DNA of 64,000 nucleotides from Berkiella_A sp050252335 (GCA_050252335.1 JBFWLB010000003.1:57879-121878), one strand, 5' to 3'. Shown: positions 35,505 through 44,326, counted from the first letter of the stretch. Notes: generated from the sequence alone by a model not told the origin. A program made the numbers and translations.

Positions 35505-36293
35505 ATGTCATTATTCGGCGCACAATCTGAAGAAGATCCACAACTAGAGTTTGATACAGAGGCTTTTTGGGGAGATTTAGAAGATTTACTAAGCTCAGAT
35601 ACGAAATCTAAACCTTATTCACTCCTGTTTGATGATCTGCCTAGCGATCTAAGCGGCACAAAAGCAGAATGCCCTCAACCTGTGATTCATCAGTACAGCT
35701 TAACGACACAGTTATCTATTGATTCAAATAAGCGTCTAAGCAATGAAGTTGCGATAAATACTACTCCTTTAAAAATAGAAGAGCAATTTTCATATACACA
35801 TGAAATACCCAAACCAGAACCTGTATTTAAGCGACAAAAATATTCTTACCCTATATCTAAAAAAACAGAAATACTCAAAGAATCTGAAGAGTCAATACAA
35901 CAAGAAATCAACTTCTTGAAAGAAAAAATACAGAAACATAACGATGAGTCCGAAAATGCATCAAAAAATATAAGTGACAAAAAAGAATGCCGTCGAATAC
36001 GTAACAAATTTACTGCAGCAATAAGCCGTGCAAATAAAGAAATAAAAAGCCTTGAAGCGAGAAAACAGATCCTTCTCTTAGAAAATAGAATCCATGCATT
36101 AGAAGAAGAAAATAAATGCCTAAAAATAGAGAATGCCACATTAAAAGCACAAGAGTCCGCTCCCAAAACTCTAGAGTTCACTACTCATACTGCACTTAGA
36201 TTGTCCCAAGAATCATCTTCTGGACAACAGGTTGTGATTACAACAAGGCATGAGTTACAAGCATCGCCAAAAAGAAAGGTATATAAATACTAG
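35505..36293 (+). CDS. bZIP-like protein: acidic N-terminus plus basic leucine zipper pattern
   Basis: 262 residues, start after TTTGGAG. Residues 8-50 are acidic with spaced hydrophobics (FDTEAFWGDLEDLL), like eukaryotic acidic activation domains. Basic patch FKRQK at 108-112. Residues 163-217 match a bZIP: RRIRNKFTAAISR gives N167-x7-R175. Leu192, 199, 206 and 213 then fall exactly at R+17, +24, +31 and +38, the canonical d positions (R+10 is Ala185). Ile189, Ile196, Asn203 and Asn210 occupy a positions. The zipper text LLENRIHALEEEN and CLKIENATLKAQ strongly resembles CREB/ATF zippers. C-terminus: SPKRKVYKY, NLS-like. I know of no characterised bacterial bZIP; function as a host-directed regulator is inference. 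A generic coiled coil with chance basic residues is the alternative. Confidence 0.75.
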   Translation: MSLFGAQSEEDPQLEFDTEAFWGDLEDLLSSDTKSKPYSLLFDDLPSDLSGTKAECPQPVIHQYSLTTQLSIDSNKRLSNEVAINTTPLKIEEQFSYTHEIPKPEPVFKRQKYSYPISKKTEILKESEESIQQEINFLKEKIQKHNDESENASKNISDKKECRRIRNKFTAAISRANKEIKSLEARKQILLLENRIHALEEENKCLKIENATLKAQESAPKTLEFTTHTALRLSQESSSGQQVVITTRHELQASPKRKVYKY

Positions 36294-36304
36294 TACAGCG
36301 TAAC

Positions 36305-36511
36305 ATTAGTTTTTAATAGAATTCCCGATGCGCGAAGCGAATCAGTTTTATCACTTTTGTAAAGGGAGACGCACGTGCAGCGCAGCTGTACGTGCAGAGG
36401 GATTTAGCTGTTTGAGCTTAGCCCTCCCCCCACCCAGCATAAATCCCCCTTGCGCACTTGCTAGTGCGCATCCCCCTTCAAAAAGTGGGATTCTGATTCG
36501 CAATGCTCATC
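36305..36511. repeat. Dispersed repeat family B, copy 2
   Basis: Second copy of the 15262-15453 element, with the same order of blocks and a GCGCACTTGCTAGTGCGC palindrome inside the right half where copy 1 has GCGCTACACGC. It starts twelve bases after the bZIP-like gene's stop and could serve as its transcript end. Confidence 0.8.
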
Positions 36512-36744
36512 AATAAGAAAGAGGTTTAATTTGGGATGAAACATCAGAGCTGTTTCCTACAAGAAGTTATTAAAAAGACTTGAATTTCAATATTTTCTGC
36601 TTTTATTCTAGACTCGCTATGATGACAATCTAATATAAATTCGTGGGGATACCTCAAGTTTGCAAAGTGAGATTTTATTCGCTTCGCCCATATGAAAAAC
36701 TAAGGTTACAATGCACTATTTTATGAGTATGGAAATCTAGGCTT
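36512..36744. other. Intergenic DNA with repeat fragments
   Basis: No gene seen. It holds a TTCGTGGGGATACCTCA word (about 36641-36657) shared with the flank of repeat family C (ATATCCCCACGAA at 22746). A fragment of the family B right end (GATTTTATTCGCTTCGCCCATA, shown in part as TTTTATTCGCTTCGC) lies at about 36673. Confidence 0.4.
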
Positions 36745-36832
36745 GGTAGTGTAAATAATTCTGTATCTGTAAGCATATCATTAAGCATGCTTGGTATGTT
36801 AAACCGCCAGACACAAAATTTTTCACACTACC
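36745..36832. mobile_element. 88-bp MITE-like element with IS256-type ends
   Basis: Left end GGTAGTGTAAATAATTCTG and right end, read inward, GGTAGTGTGAAAAATTTTG are imperfect inverted repeats of about 25 bp. They continue with TATCTG and TGTCTG, leaving a core of about 38 bp. The sequence resembles IS256-family termini as I recall them. No transposase and no clear target duplication are seen. Confidence 0.55.
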
Positions 36833-36869
36833 TTTTAAGGATAAAGATAGCTTCCCTGCTGGAGTTTTA

Positions 36870-39641
36870 TCATGAGGGACGTTGTCGTTTGCATGGATTG
36901 TTATCGGACCCATTATCATCACCACATTTGCGTTTTTCCCCTGTTAAACGGCTACGCCCTTCATTTTTACGACTATCTTCGTAAGCATTGAGAATAGGAT
37001 CCGGTTGTTTTTCCTGTATCTCCAAAAGATCAATGTCACTTACCAACTTGTCGGCAGCTTTAACTTTTTCTTTTATTTTTTCCAAAAGTTCATTCACATG
37101 CCCATAGATGATTCCTGCAAAGGCATGCAAAGGATTCTCAGCACAATACTCAATAAAATCCTTATAAGAATCATGCTCTTTGCTTAAAAAAACAGAAGAA
37201 GAGCCTACCATTTTAAGTTTTTCATTATGTTGTTGTTCAATACGTTCTTTTCCAAACCAAAGCATAGTCCTTTCCATAAAGGCTTGTAGCTGTCTCTCAG
37301 GAAAAGAAAATATTGATTCATATTGCTTCTTCTCATCCTCGTTAAGCATTATTTTCTCATTATCGTCATCGAGAAGATCACAAATCTCACCAATTTTTTC
37401 TTGAATATATTCTAAAACCTTTTTATTCACCAAACCATTTAATTTGTCAATCAAATTATCAAATTCAGCATCTTGTTCCTTAGTTCGAATAAGTTGATCA
37501 ATCATTCTATCTTGAAGAATTTCAAGACTTAAAGGCTGCGCTTCAGGCGCATTGATATAAGGATGACCATATTGACTTTGTAAGAGGCGCTTCATAAGTC
37601 CATAAACGCAAGTTGGTGCATCGGCTTTAAGATCATCGGCTGTAGTTGTCTTAATACCATGCTCTTCGTTGCGGAAGGCGCGCAGATCTTTAAGGAACAA
37701 CGCTCGCTCATCCGTATTATGTCCTCGATTCAGGAGCGCTATAATTCCAGCGAGGATATTTTTGTTACCCTCAGCACTAAAGCCTGGCTCTAATTGAATG
37801 GTTTCATCATTCAATGCTATCCAAAAATAACTAATAAGCTCTTTATTTAAATCATCAATAATTGCCCTTCTACCGCCATCCTCTAAGGTTTCAATAAACT
37901 GTGCTTGAGGAGACATCCAGGGGTTTTCACTGCTCAAATATCGCCAAGCATTATGAACCGCGTGTCGATAGTAAGCCACTAGCCTCGATTGATTTTGATT
38001 ATCCTCATAATTAAGAGGACATTTTTCTCCTTGACGGGGATGAGGTGTGATACCAAATTTATCTACAATTCTTTCTACCAGATTGGCATCTTGTGCATTT
38101 TGGTGCAGCCAATTATTTTTATTAATTTGTTGATAACATTCAACAACATCGCTCATAGACACGACTTTTTGCTGAGAAACATTATCGATGTCTCTCCAAT
38201 AGAGCGTTGCTTTCTCGTCCCGTGGATGAATACCAATCGTATCAGCTGGAATAAAATCAGTGGGTATTTCAGAATTATTTTCTAGCATCCAGACATAATG
38301 ATATCCATCTATTGCAGGAGATTGATGATATTGATGCTCTAAATAACTTAATATTTCTGCTCGAATACCGATCCATGTTTTGTCTTCTAGGACAGCGCTG
38401 TAGTGAGATTTAAGATGATTAATTAATGCACTTTCTTTTTGGGTTAATTTTTGCATTGAGTTTTCAGCAAAACGAGTAATATCAGCCAAACCAGTTTCTC
38501 GGTTAGCGTGTTGGCGAACCCATTCAGCAACTGCAGGAATTTGTATTAATCGTTCGATAATAGCTTGATAACGTGCCCGCTCATCTTCATTCTCTGCACC
38601 ATTGATTCGTATCACCGCTTCACGAAGTACTCGGTTATTTCCACCATGCGCAACTGCAACAACCGATTCATCCTCTAAGAGCACATTAAGTACTTCAACA
38701 TGAGTATTTTGAACTGCAAATATTAACGCTCTGATTTTTTCATTATTGCTAATATCTGCACTATGATGCTGCAGTACGTAGGTGACAATTTCTGTTTGGC
38801 CATTACTGGCTGCATAGCATAAAACAATACCTTTGCACCCATTGCTAATATCACTACTATGTTGCTCAAATAGGTATTTGACGATTTCTGTGTGACCATT
38901 TTGGGTTGCATGAACTAGAGCCATTTCTTTGAATTGATTGTCAATGCTAGCACCACATTGCTCAAGTAGGTATTTGACGATTTCTGTGTAACCTCTATGG
39001 GCTACATTGGCTAGAACAATGCCTTTGTACACATTGCTAATGTCACTACTATATTGCTCAAGCAGGTATTTGACGATTGCCATATGACCATTTCGTGCTG
39101 CATGCACTAGAGCATCACCTTTGTCCAGATTGTCAATGCTAGCGCCACATTGCTCAAGTAGGTATTTGACGATTGCTATATGACCATTTCCGGCTGTACG
39201 CAATAGAGCGTCACCTTTATCCTCCTTGTCAATCCTAGCACCACATTGCTCAAGTAGATATTTGACGATTGCTATATGACCATTTCCGGCTGCACACAAT
39301 AGAGCATCGCCTTTGTCCTCGTTGTCAATGCTAGCACCACATTGCTCAAGTAGGTGTTTGACGATTGCTATATGACCATTCCCGGCTGCATAGCCTAGAA
39401 CCTCGCCTTTAACGAGTGCTGAGATTTGCTTATCATAAGCCTCTAGTAGTTTTTTAAAAATATCAGGATGCCTTATTGCTAAAAGCAATAGAGGCTCTGA
39501 TTGTTCATTTACAGTATTTTTAATACTATCAAATTCTGGGATAGAGGGCAGAGAAAGTAACTGATTAACCTTCTCCTCATTACCGGATGCAATGGCTTGA
39601 TATAAAAGAAGACCAGCGTTCAAAGGACTGCTATTGGGCAT
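36870..39641 (-). CDS. Ankyrin-repeat protein with C-terminal bipartite NLS-like sequence
   Basis: 923 residues. Residues 79-302 are seven tandem 32-residue ankyrin repeats (pattern GDALLCAAGNGHIAIVKYLL, then EQCGASIDNEDK), with an eighth, diverged, to about 334. Repeats 1-4 are nearly identical. The following 550 residues are alpha-helical and unrecognised; they include WIGIRAEILSYLE, ADTIGIHPRDEKATLYWRDI and DAPTCVYGLMKRLLQSQYG. The C-terminus has K903-R904-K905, a 12-residue linker and K918-R919-Q920-R921, an excellent bipartite nuclear localisation pattern. No signal peptide. Ankyrin proteins of this type are often Dot/Icm effectors in Legionellales; secretion here is inference. Convergent with the bZIP-like gene. 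Confidence 0.8.
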   Translation of the reverse strand: MPNSSPLNAGLLLYQAIASGNEEKVNQLLSLPSIPEFDSIKNTVNEQSEPLLLLAIRHPDIFKKLLEAYDKQISALVKGEVLGYAAGNGHIAIVKHLLEQCGASIDNEDKGDALLCAAGNGHIAIVKYLLEQCGARIDKEDKGDALLRTAGNGHIAIVKYLLEQCGASIDNLDKGDALVHAARNGHMAIVKYLLEQYSSDISNVYKGIVLANVAHRGYTEIVKYLLEQCGASIDNQFKEMALVHATQNGHTEIVKYLFEQHSSDISNGCKGIVLCYAASNGQTEIVTYVLQHHSADISNNEKIRALIFAVQNTHVEVLNVLLEDESVVAVAHGGNNRVLREAVIRINGAENEDERARYQAIIERLIQIPAVAEWVRQHANRETGLADITRFAENSMQKLTQKESALINHLKSHYSAVLEDKTWIGIRAEILSYLEHQYHQSPAIDGYHYVWMLENNSEIPTDFIPADTIGIHPRDEKATLYWRDIDNVSQQKVVSMSDVVECYQQINKNNWLHQNAQDANLVERIVDKFGITPHPRQGEKCPLNYEDNQNQSRLVAYYRHAVHNAWRYLSSENPWMSPQAQFIETLEDGGRRAIIDDLNKELISYFWIALNDETIQLEPGFSAEGNKNILAGIIALLNRGHNTDERALFLKDLRAFRNEEHGIKTTTADDLKADAPTCVYGLMKRLLQSQYGHPYINAPEAQPLSLEILQDRMIDQLIRTKEQDAEFDNLIDKLNGLVNKKVLEYIQEKIGEICDLLDDDNEKIMLNEDEKKQYESIFSFPERQLQAFMERTMLWFGKERIEQQHNEKLKMVGSSSVFLSKEHDSYKDFIEYCAENPLHAFAGIIYGHVNELLEKIKEKVKAADKLVSDIDLLEIQEKQPDPILNAYEDSRKNEGRSRLTGEKRKCGDDNGSDNNPCKRQRPS
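38736..39407 (-). repeat. Seven tandem 96-bp units encoding ankyrin repeats
   Basis: Direct 96-bp DNA repeats with long identical stretches (for example TAGGTATTTGACGATTGCTA and TTTGACGATTGCTATATGAC), consistent with recent unequal duplication inside the ankyrin gene. Copy number may vary between strains. Confidence 0.85.
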
Positions 39642-39897
39642 AGTATGGTTAGCCTTTTAATTAAAATAGTATAAATCGTGATTATTATCCCTACTTAAAA
39701 AGCGTTTTTCAAAAAGAATTGATAAAAGGATTCTTTTTCGGGATAAAGATAAATCTAAAGAGCATGTACAATCTCCTGCACATGCTCAGAAGTTAACTAT
39801 TCTACGATTGAAAGGATATCTGTGAATCACACAATGTCACTCATACATACTGCTCATTTCTGGTCTGGTACAACAACAAGAATAGATTTTAGATATC

Positions 39898-40233
39898 TTA
39901 TTTTTGCCTCCAAGTGCCATTGACTTGTATATACATACCAGAAGCGGTCATTTCTATGGTTTGCTGGCCAGCAAGTGCTTCGACTTGCTCTATAGGAACA
40001 TTTCTTTGTACTGAGATTTTCTGATACTCGGCTCTTCGCTGTCCATTAATCTGACTGATCAACACCGATGTCTCAGCACTCGGATTCACAACAGCACCTA
40101 AATAGCCATTTGGCTGCTCACCCACTAAACCTTGCGACTTTGCTTCTTGAAGTGTCAATGCAAAAGCATTGCATGAAAAAACAAGCATAAGCGCTAAAAA
40201 TATAGATTTTATTGAATTGCTAAAATATTTCAT
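39898..40233 (-). CDS. ydbL: YdbL-family periplasmic protein (DUF1318)
   Basis: 111 residues with a Sec signal peptide (cleavage near CNAFALT) followed by the DUF1318 core: LQEAKSQGLVGEQPNGYLG, INGQRRAEYQKIS and ALAGQQTIE. In E. coli YdbL works with YdbH and YnbE, which form an AsmA-like lipid-transport bridge between the inner and outer membranes. Here the three genes keep that order (ydbH-ynbE-ydbL) on the minus strand, 14 bp after ynbE, which firmly supports the assignment. Confidence 0.9.
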   Translation of the reverse strand: MKYFSNSIKSIFLALMLVFSCNAFALTLQEAKSQGLVGEQPNGYLGAVVNPSAETSVLISQINGQRRAEYQKISVQRNVPIEQVEALAGQQTIEMTASGMYIQVNGTWRQK

Positions 40234-40247
40234 TACAAGCCCCCGAT

Positions 40248-40439
40248 TTAGAATAACCCTTTTTCTTTAGATAAAACATTTTCAACGTCTTTTTCAACCT
40301 TGACTCTCACCTCATGATCAATTTTAACATTCATGTCAATTCTGATCGGCTTATCCGGCGCTTCTAATTTTACTTTTGGCGCACATCCCAACAATGACAT
40401 GAGCATAATTGCCGTAATTACATTAATATTTATATTCAT
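40248..40439 (-). CDS. ynbE: YnbE-like outer-membrane lipoprotein
   Basis: 63 residues: short signal peptide ending in lipobox LLGC (Cys about residue 19), then KVKLEAPDKPIRIDMNVKID and a conserved charged tail (VRVKVEKDVENVLS). This is the YnbE pattern; the mature part extends the beta-sheet of YdbH to the outer membrane. It lies between ydbH and ydbL. Confidence 0.88.
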   Translation of the reverse strand: MNININVITAIMLMSLLGCAPKVKLEAPDKPIRIDMNVKIDHEVRVKVEKDVENVLSKEKGLF

Positions 40440-40508
40440 ACTTTTCTTTTTTTCCTTTTTAAGCTTTGCATAATAACTATCTTTTTCTTAACGCTCAAAA
40501 CGAGCATT

Positions 40509-42560
40509 CTAAAAATGCTCTATATAATCTGCCCTGCTATATTTATTGACCAACGCCATACTCTTCAATAAATCCCTGATATTTTCATCCAAATTTAAAT
40601 TAAATTCAACCGGGCGACCTTCGCCCAGTAAATCACTCTTGCCTTTTAAGAACAAAGCTAAATTCATCCACCCATCAGTTTTGTATTCTATTTTTGCATT
40701 TAGAGCAGAATATTGGAAATCTTGCAACGCTTTAAAGGCCAGCTCCATACCTGCAATATCTGATTTACTTCGATTCAAAGGCACATAACTGATTTTTCCA
40801 CCTGGCGCTTTTGCTGAAAATGCACCACCTTTAATTTCAAAGCCTTTTTCTGTAAAAAAGCAAGGTAATGTGCCATTTAAGCTACCTGTTCCCGAAAGCC
40901 CATCGACCTTCCGCCATGCAAATAATTGGTCAAGCTGTATATTATTGAATATCAGTTTAAATCCTTGTACCAGCTTTTTATCTTTGATAAGAATCGCTTC
41001 ACTTTCAATATCCCCACCCAATATTTTTGCTTGCATATTTTGTACAGCATATTCATAGACAGGCTTGCTGGTATTCATATTCAAAGTAAAAGCCAGTTGT
41101 TCTAAATTGATGCCTATCTTGAATGGTTTTAGAAAAGTCCAATCTGATTTAAAGTTATTTTTTTGCCATGCAAAATCAATCTTCAAAGCAATGTCAGGTA
41201 CATCAAAACCTTGCCATTTTGCGGCCATCTGACTTACATTCAACAAAGCTTTTATTTTCGGTTTTGAAGATGAAAAATCTATTTTCTCTAGAGAGATATC
41301 AAAGTTTTTTGCAGTCAAGCTCTTATCATCCACCCCCAAATGTATCGGACTTATTTCAAACTGACTGGGCATCAGAGAAACTTGCCCTTCTTTTAAGATA
41401 AAATTAAGCTTGTTTTTTGCCAAAATAGTCATTGGCTCTATTTTATAGTGTTCCTGCTGATAAGCGTCAATATCCAATTTACATTTGTTAATGACTGCCT
41501 GGCTTTGTTTCTCTGTAACATTGGCTGTGCCTTGTAGATCAAAGGCGATATTTTTTAGGTCAACAGAAGGGTTTTCAATATTGCCAGATAACTGATAAAT
41601 ATGTTGTGCATTAGTGGAGCTTCCATGTACATTCATACTCAGCTTAGAAGCTGTCTCAAAAATGCCATTTTTCTTAAGCAACACCAAAGATAAATCGCTC
41701 TCCCATTGCCATTGTGTATTTTTCTTTACTAAGGATAGTTTAGATAATTGGCCTGTGAGCGTAGGATACTGCACTTTATCCCAATTCATGTCTTTGACAT
41801 CAATATTCATTTTATTGGCAAAAATAGACAATTGTGCATCCTCTGCTAGCCATTGTATCTTCGCAAGATCTTCTAAAGTTACCGTCATGAAAGCGATTTT
41901 AGTATCTGCTTGTTGATAATTTTTTGTATCAATTTTAAAACCTGACTGAAGTACAATGCTAAAATCATTTGGGTCGATGGCCAATGTTCCCTGCCATTTT
42001 ATTTGCTCAAACGAAAAAATATGGGCATTAGAAAGATAACCATTGAGCGTAAAGGATTTTTGTTGATTGTCAAAATCAACCATCGTTTTCAAATGAAATT
42101 CTTGATTCTCTTGTTCTGAATTGATTTCAAAATTATTAATTTTGATGTCATGAATATTTAAGTGAAGTGCAGGAATCAGCATCTCCTGAATATAGCGATT
42201 TACAAGCGCTGTTGTTTGATGCTTTGTTAAACTGTCTCGACGTGTCCCCATGATAATAATCAAATCATCAATTTCTGCACTTTGAATATTCAGATAGGAT
42301 TCCATGTTCAATGAATAATTCACATGCGCGTTCTGTATCTTAATTTGCCAATCATCTTCTTTTGACTGACTCTTTAAAATTATTTCTTTAATCTGACAGT
42401 TTGCTAAACCTAAAAAGCCAATATGTAAAGCATCAACGGTTAAGCCATTTTGATTCAATAATTGAATAATACGCGCAGCAAGAATCTCTTTACGCTTGTA
42501 ATAAGCTATAGAAAATGCAACGACTAGAGCTATTACTAATAAGAATACGAATTTACGCAT
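40509..42560 (-). CDS. ydbH: YdbH-like AsmA-type intermembrane lipid transport protein
   Basis: 683 residues (E. coli YdbH about 880). One N-terminal membrane helix (FVFLLVIALVVAFSIAYY) is followed by a long beta-rich periplasmic region typical of AsmA-like bridge proteins. The family's C-terminal block is visible: GSLNGTLPCFFTEKGFEIKG, GKISYVP, ALQDFQYSALNAKIEYKTDG and LKGKSDLLGEGRPVEFNLNL with NIRDLL after it. Predicted to move phospholipids from inner to outer membrane together with YnbE. First gene of the operon. Confidence 0.87.
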   Translation of the reverse strand: MRKFVFLLVIALVVAFSIAYYKRKEILAARIIQLLNQNGLTVDALHIGFLGLANCQIKEIILKSQSKEDDWQIKIQNAHVNYSLNMESYLNIQSAEIDDLIIIMGTRRDSLTKHQTTALVNRYIQEMLIPALHLNIHDIKINNFEINSEQENQEFHLKTMVDFDNQQKSFTLNGYLSNAHIFSFEQIKWQGTLAIDPNDFSIVLQSGFKIDTKNYQQADTKIAFMTVTLEDLAKIQWLAEDAQLSIFANKMNIDVKDMNWDKVQYPTLTGQLSKLSLVKKNTQWQWESDLSLVLLKKNGIFETASKLSMNVHGSSTNAQHIYQLSGNIENPSVDLKNIAFDLQGTANVTEKQSQAVINKCKLDIDAYQQEHYKIEPMTILAKNKLNFILKEGQVSLMPSQFEISPIHLGVDDKSLTAKNFDISLEKIDFSSSKPKIKALLNVSQMAAKWQGFDVPDIALKIDFAWQKNNFKSDWTFLKPFKIGINLEQLAFTLNMNTSKPVYEYAVQNMQAKILGGDIESEAILIKDKKLVQGFKLIFNNIQLDQLFAWRKVDGLSGTGSLNGTLPCFFTEKGFEIKGGAFSAKAPGGKISYVPLNRSKSDIAGMELAFKALQDFQYSALNAKIEYKTDGWMNLALFLKGKSDLLGEGRPVEFNLNLDENIRDLLKSMALVNKYSRADYIEHF

Positions 42561-42959
42561 GTTTAGATTAACCTCTTTTGTATCAAGACATTATCCAATC
42601 TTGTCTACGCGACCACAATGTTATGGATATACCTAAACTTGCTATACCGGCATTGTTAGGACTAAGATTATTCATAAGTATTTTTCCACTAGCAAGCGTT
42701 TAAAGCAGCAAAAACATATCACTAGAAAATACTTCCTATAAAAAGTAAGCTGGCTTAAATCCTTATAAATATATTTGTCGACATTAAGCTGAATGAAATC
42801 TTAGGGCAACCGAGTGTTTCTACTCTTTAATTACTACAGAAAATTTGCTTGTTAACTTTCCGAAAACAACCAAAAAACTAAGTCTGTCAGCAATAAAAAA
42901 GGTCAATAGGCCATTTTTTATTGCATCTATCTGAATTCTAAGTAGTATGTCTATCGTAT
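42561..42959. other. Divergent promoter region between ydbH and MFS gene
   Basis: AT-rich, no gene. An imperfect hairpin AATAAAAAAGGTC / GGCCATTTTTTATT lies at 42891-42921, just before the MFS start; it is terminator-like and could attenuate transcription of the MFS gene. No recognised operator. Confidence 0.35.
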
Positions 42960-44243
42960 ATGCAGCTCATAGAACAACCCACTTCAAAAAAGTTCTTAAA
43001 CTATCAACTTGCAGGATGGTTATTTTGGTCCGTAGGTGCTCTCTTTTACGCCTATGAATTTTTTCATCGTGTCGTACCCGGCGTACTCACCACTCATTTA
43101 CGAGAAATATTAACGATTAATGACAAGCAATTAGGCTTAATTGGTGCCATGTACTTATATGCTTATGCAGGCTTTCAACTTCCTGCCGGTATCTTAATTG
43201 ATAAATATGGTCCCAAAAAATTATTAGTATTTGCGTCCTTACTTGTCACTATTGGAAGTTTTGCTTTTACTTTTTCTATAAACCACCATTGGGCCTATTT
43301 TAGTCGCTTCTTGATTGGTGCTGGTTCTGCATTTGCCTTTGTTGGCTGCCTAAAAATAGGATCGCAATGGCTTGCAATGAGTTCTTTTCCATTAGTAGTT
43401 GGTTTAACAAATTTTTGTGGCACACTCGGTGCTTTATCAGGCGGTGCCCCCTTTTCTTGGTTAATTGAAAAAGTCGGCTATAAAACTGCCCTCTTTGACT
43501 TAAGTTTTGTAGGTTTAGCTATCACAGCACTGCTTTTCCTTATTTTAAAAGATAAACCGGAAGAAGAAAGCCTAGAAGCTAACAAAAAAGAATTACACAC
43601 GATGCACTCTATATTAACAGGCTTAGGTTATGTGCTGAGATCTAAACAAACTTGGTATATCAGCTTATTTGGAACCTTATTGGTAATGCCTATTGCAGCC
43701 TTACCAGAGATGTGGGGGCCAGAATACCTTGTTGTTGCTTACTCAATACCTAAAACTCAGGCGGCTGCCCTAACACACACAATTTTTGTGGGAACAGCTA
43801 TTGGAGGGCCATTAGTTGGCTGGCTGGCAACTCGCGTGAGCAATTTAAAATATATTATGTTCCCAGCGACATTGGGCGCCTTACTCTTACTCTCTATCTT
43901 CTTGTATGTTCCACATACAACCCTCAAGTATTTATATCCGTTACTTTTTCTTTATGGCATTCTCACTGCAAACATGCTATTAAGCTTTTCCATTATTAAA
44001 CAAAGCTATCCTGATTCAGTGCAAGGCTCCGCTATTGGTTTTGTCAATATGATTATTATGCTCTGTGGCGGCTTTGCACAATATGGAATCGGTTGGTTAC
44101 TCGACAGATTCCGCAGCCAACACGATGGGATCTATTTACTCTCTGATTATCATCTTGCACTCAGTATTTTACCATTTTGTTTAATATTTGCGGTCGGTTT
44201 AACTATTTTAATTAATGGTAACCATAAGAATTTCAATGCGTAG
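42960..44243 (+). CDS. Major facilitator superfamily transporter
   Basis: 427 residues with about twelve hydrophobic helices. The N-half signature after helix 2 reads GILIDKYGPKKLLVFA, matching the MFS G-x-(L/I)-x-D-(R/K)-x-G motif. FLIGAGSAFAFVGCLKIGSQ and the conserved GPLVGWLATRVSNLK in the C-half also fit. A basic-poor N-terminus precedes helix 1 (LFWSVGALFYAYEFFHRVVP). Resembles Legionella MFS proteins of the Pht/ACS-like group, but I cannot name the substrate. No strong Shine-Dalgarno at ATG 42960. Stand-alone gene. Confidence 0.85.
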   Translation: MQLIEQPTSKKFLNYQLAGWLFWSVGALFYAYEFFHRVVPGVLTTHLREILTINDKQLGLIGAMYLYAYAGFQLPAGILIDKYGPKKLLVFASLLVTIGSFAFTFSINHHWAYFSRFLIGAGSAFAFVGCLKIGSQWLAMSSFPLVVGLTNFCGTLGALSGGAPFSWLIEKVGYKTALFDLSFVGLAITALLFLILKDKPEEESLEANKKELHTMHSILTGLGYVLRSKQTWYISLFGTLLVMPIAALPEMWGPEYLVVAYSIPKTQAAALTHTIFVGTAIGGPLVGWLATRVSNLKYIMFPATLGALLLLSIFLYVPHTTLKYLYPLLFLYGILTANMLLSFSIIKQSYPDSVQGSAIGFVNMIIMLCGGFAQYGIGWLLDRFRSQHDGIYLLSDYHLALSILPFCLIFAVGLTILINGNHKNFNA

Positions 44244-44326
44244 TTTTTAATGTAAGCAAGGCGTTTTATTCGCTACGCTTATATGATTATTACAGGCGTT
44301 ATTACAGGATAAAATGTGACTCAATC

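Noticed and set aside
36737..36925. 62-codon minus-strand frame as a gene
   Set aside because: It straddles the 88-bp MITE and the out-of-frame 3' end of the ankyrin gene; its sequence is explained by those two features.
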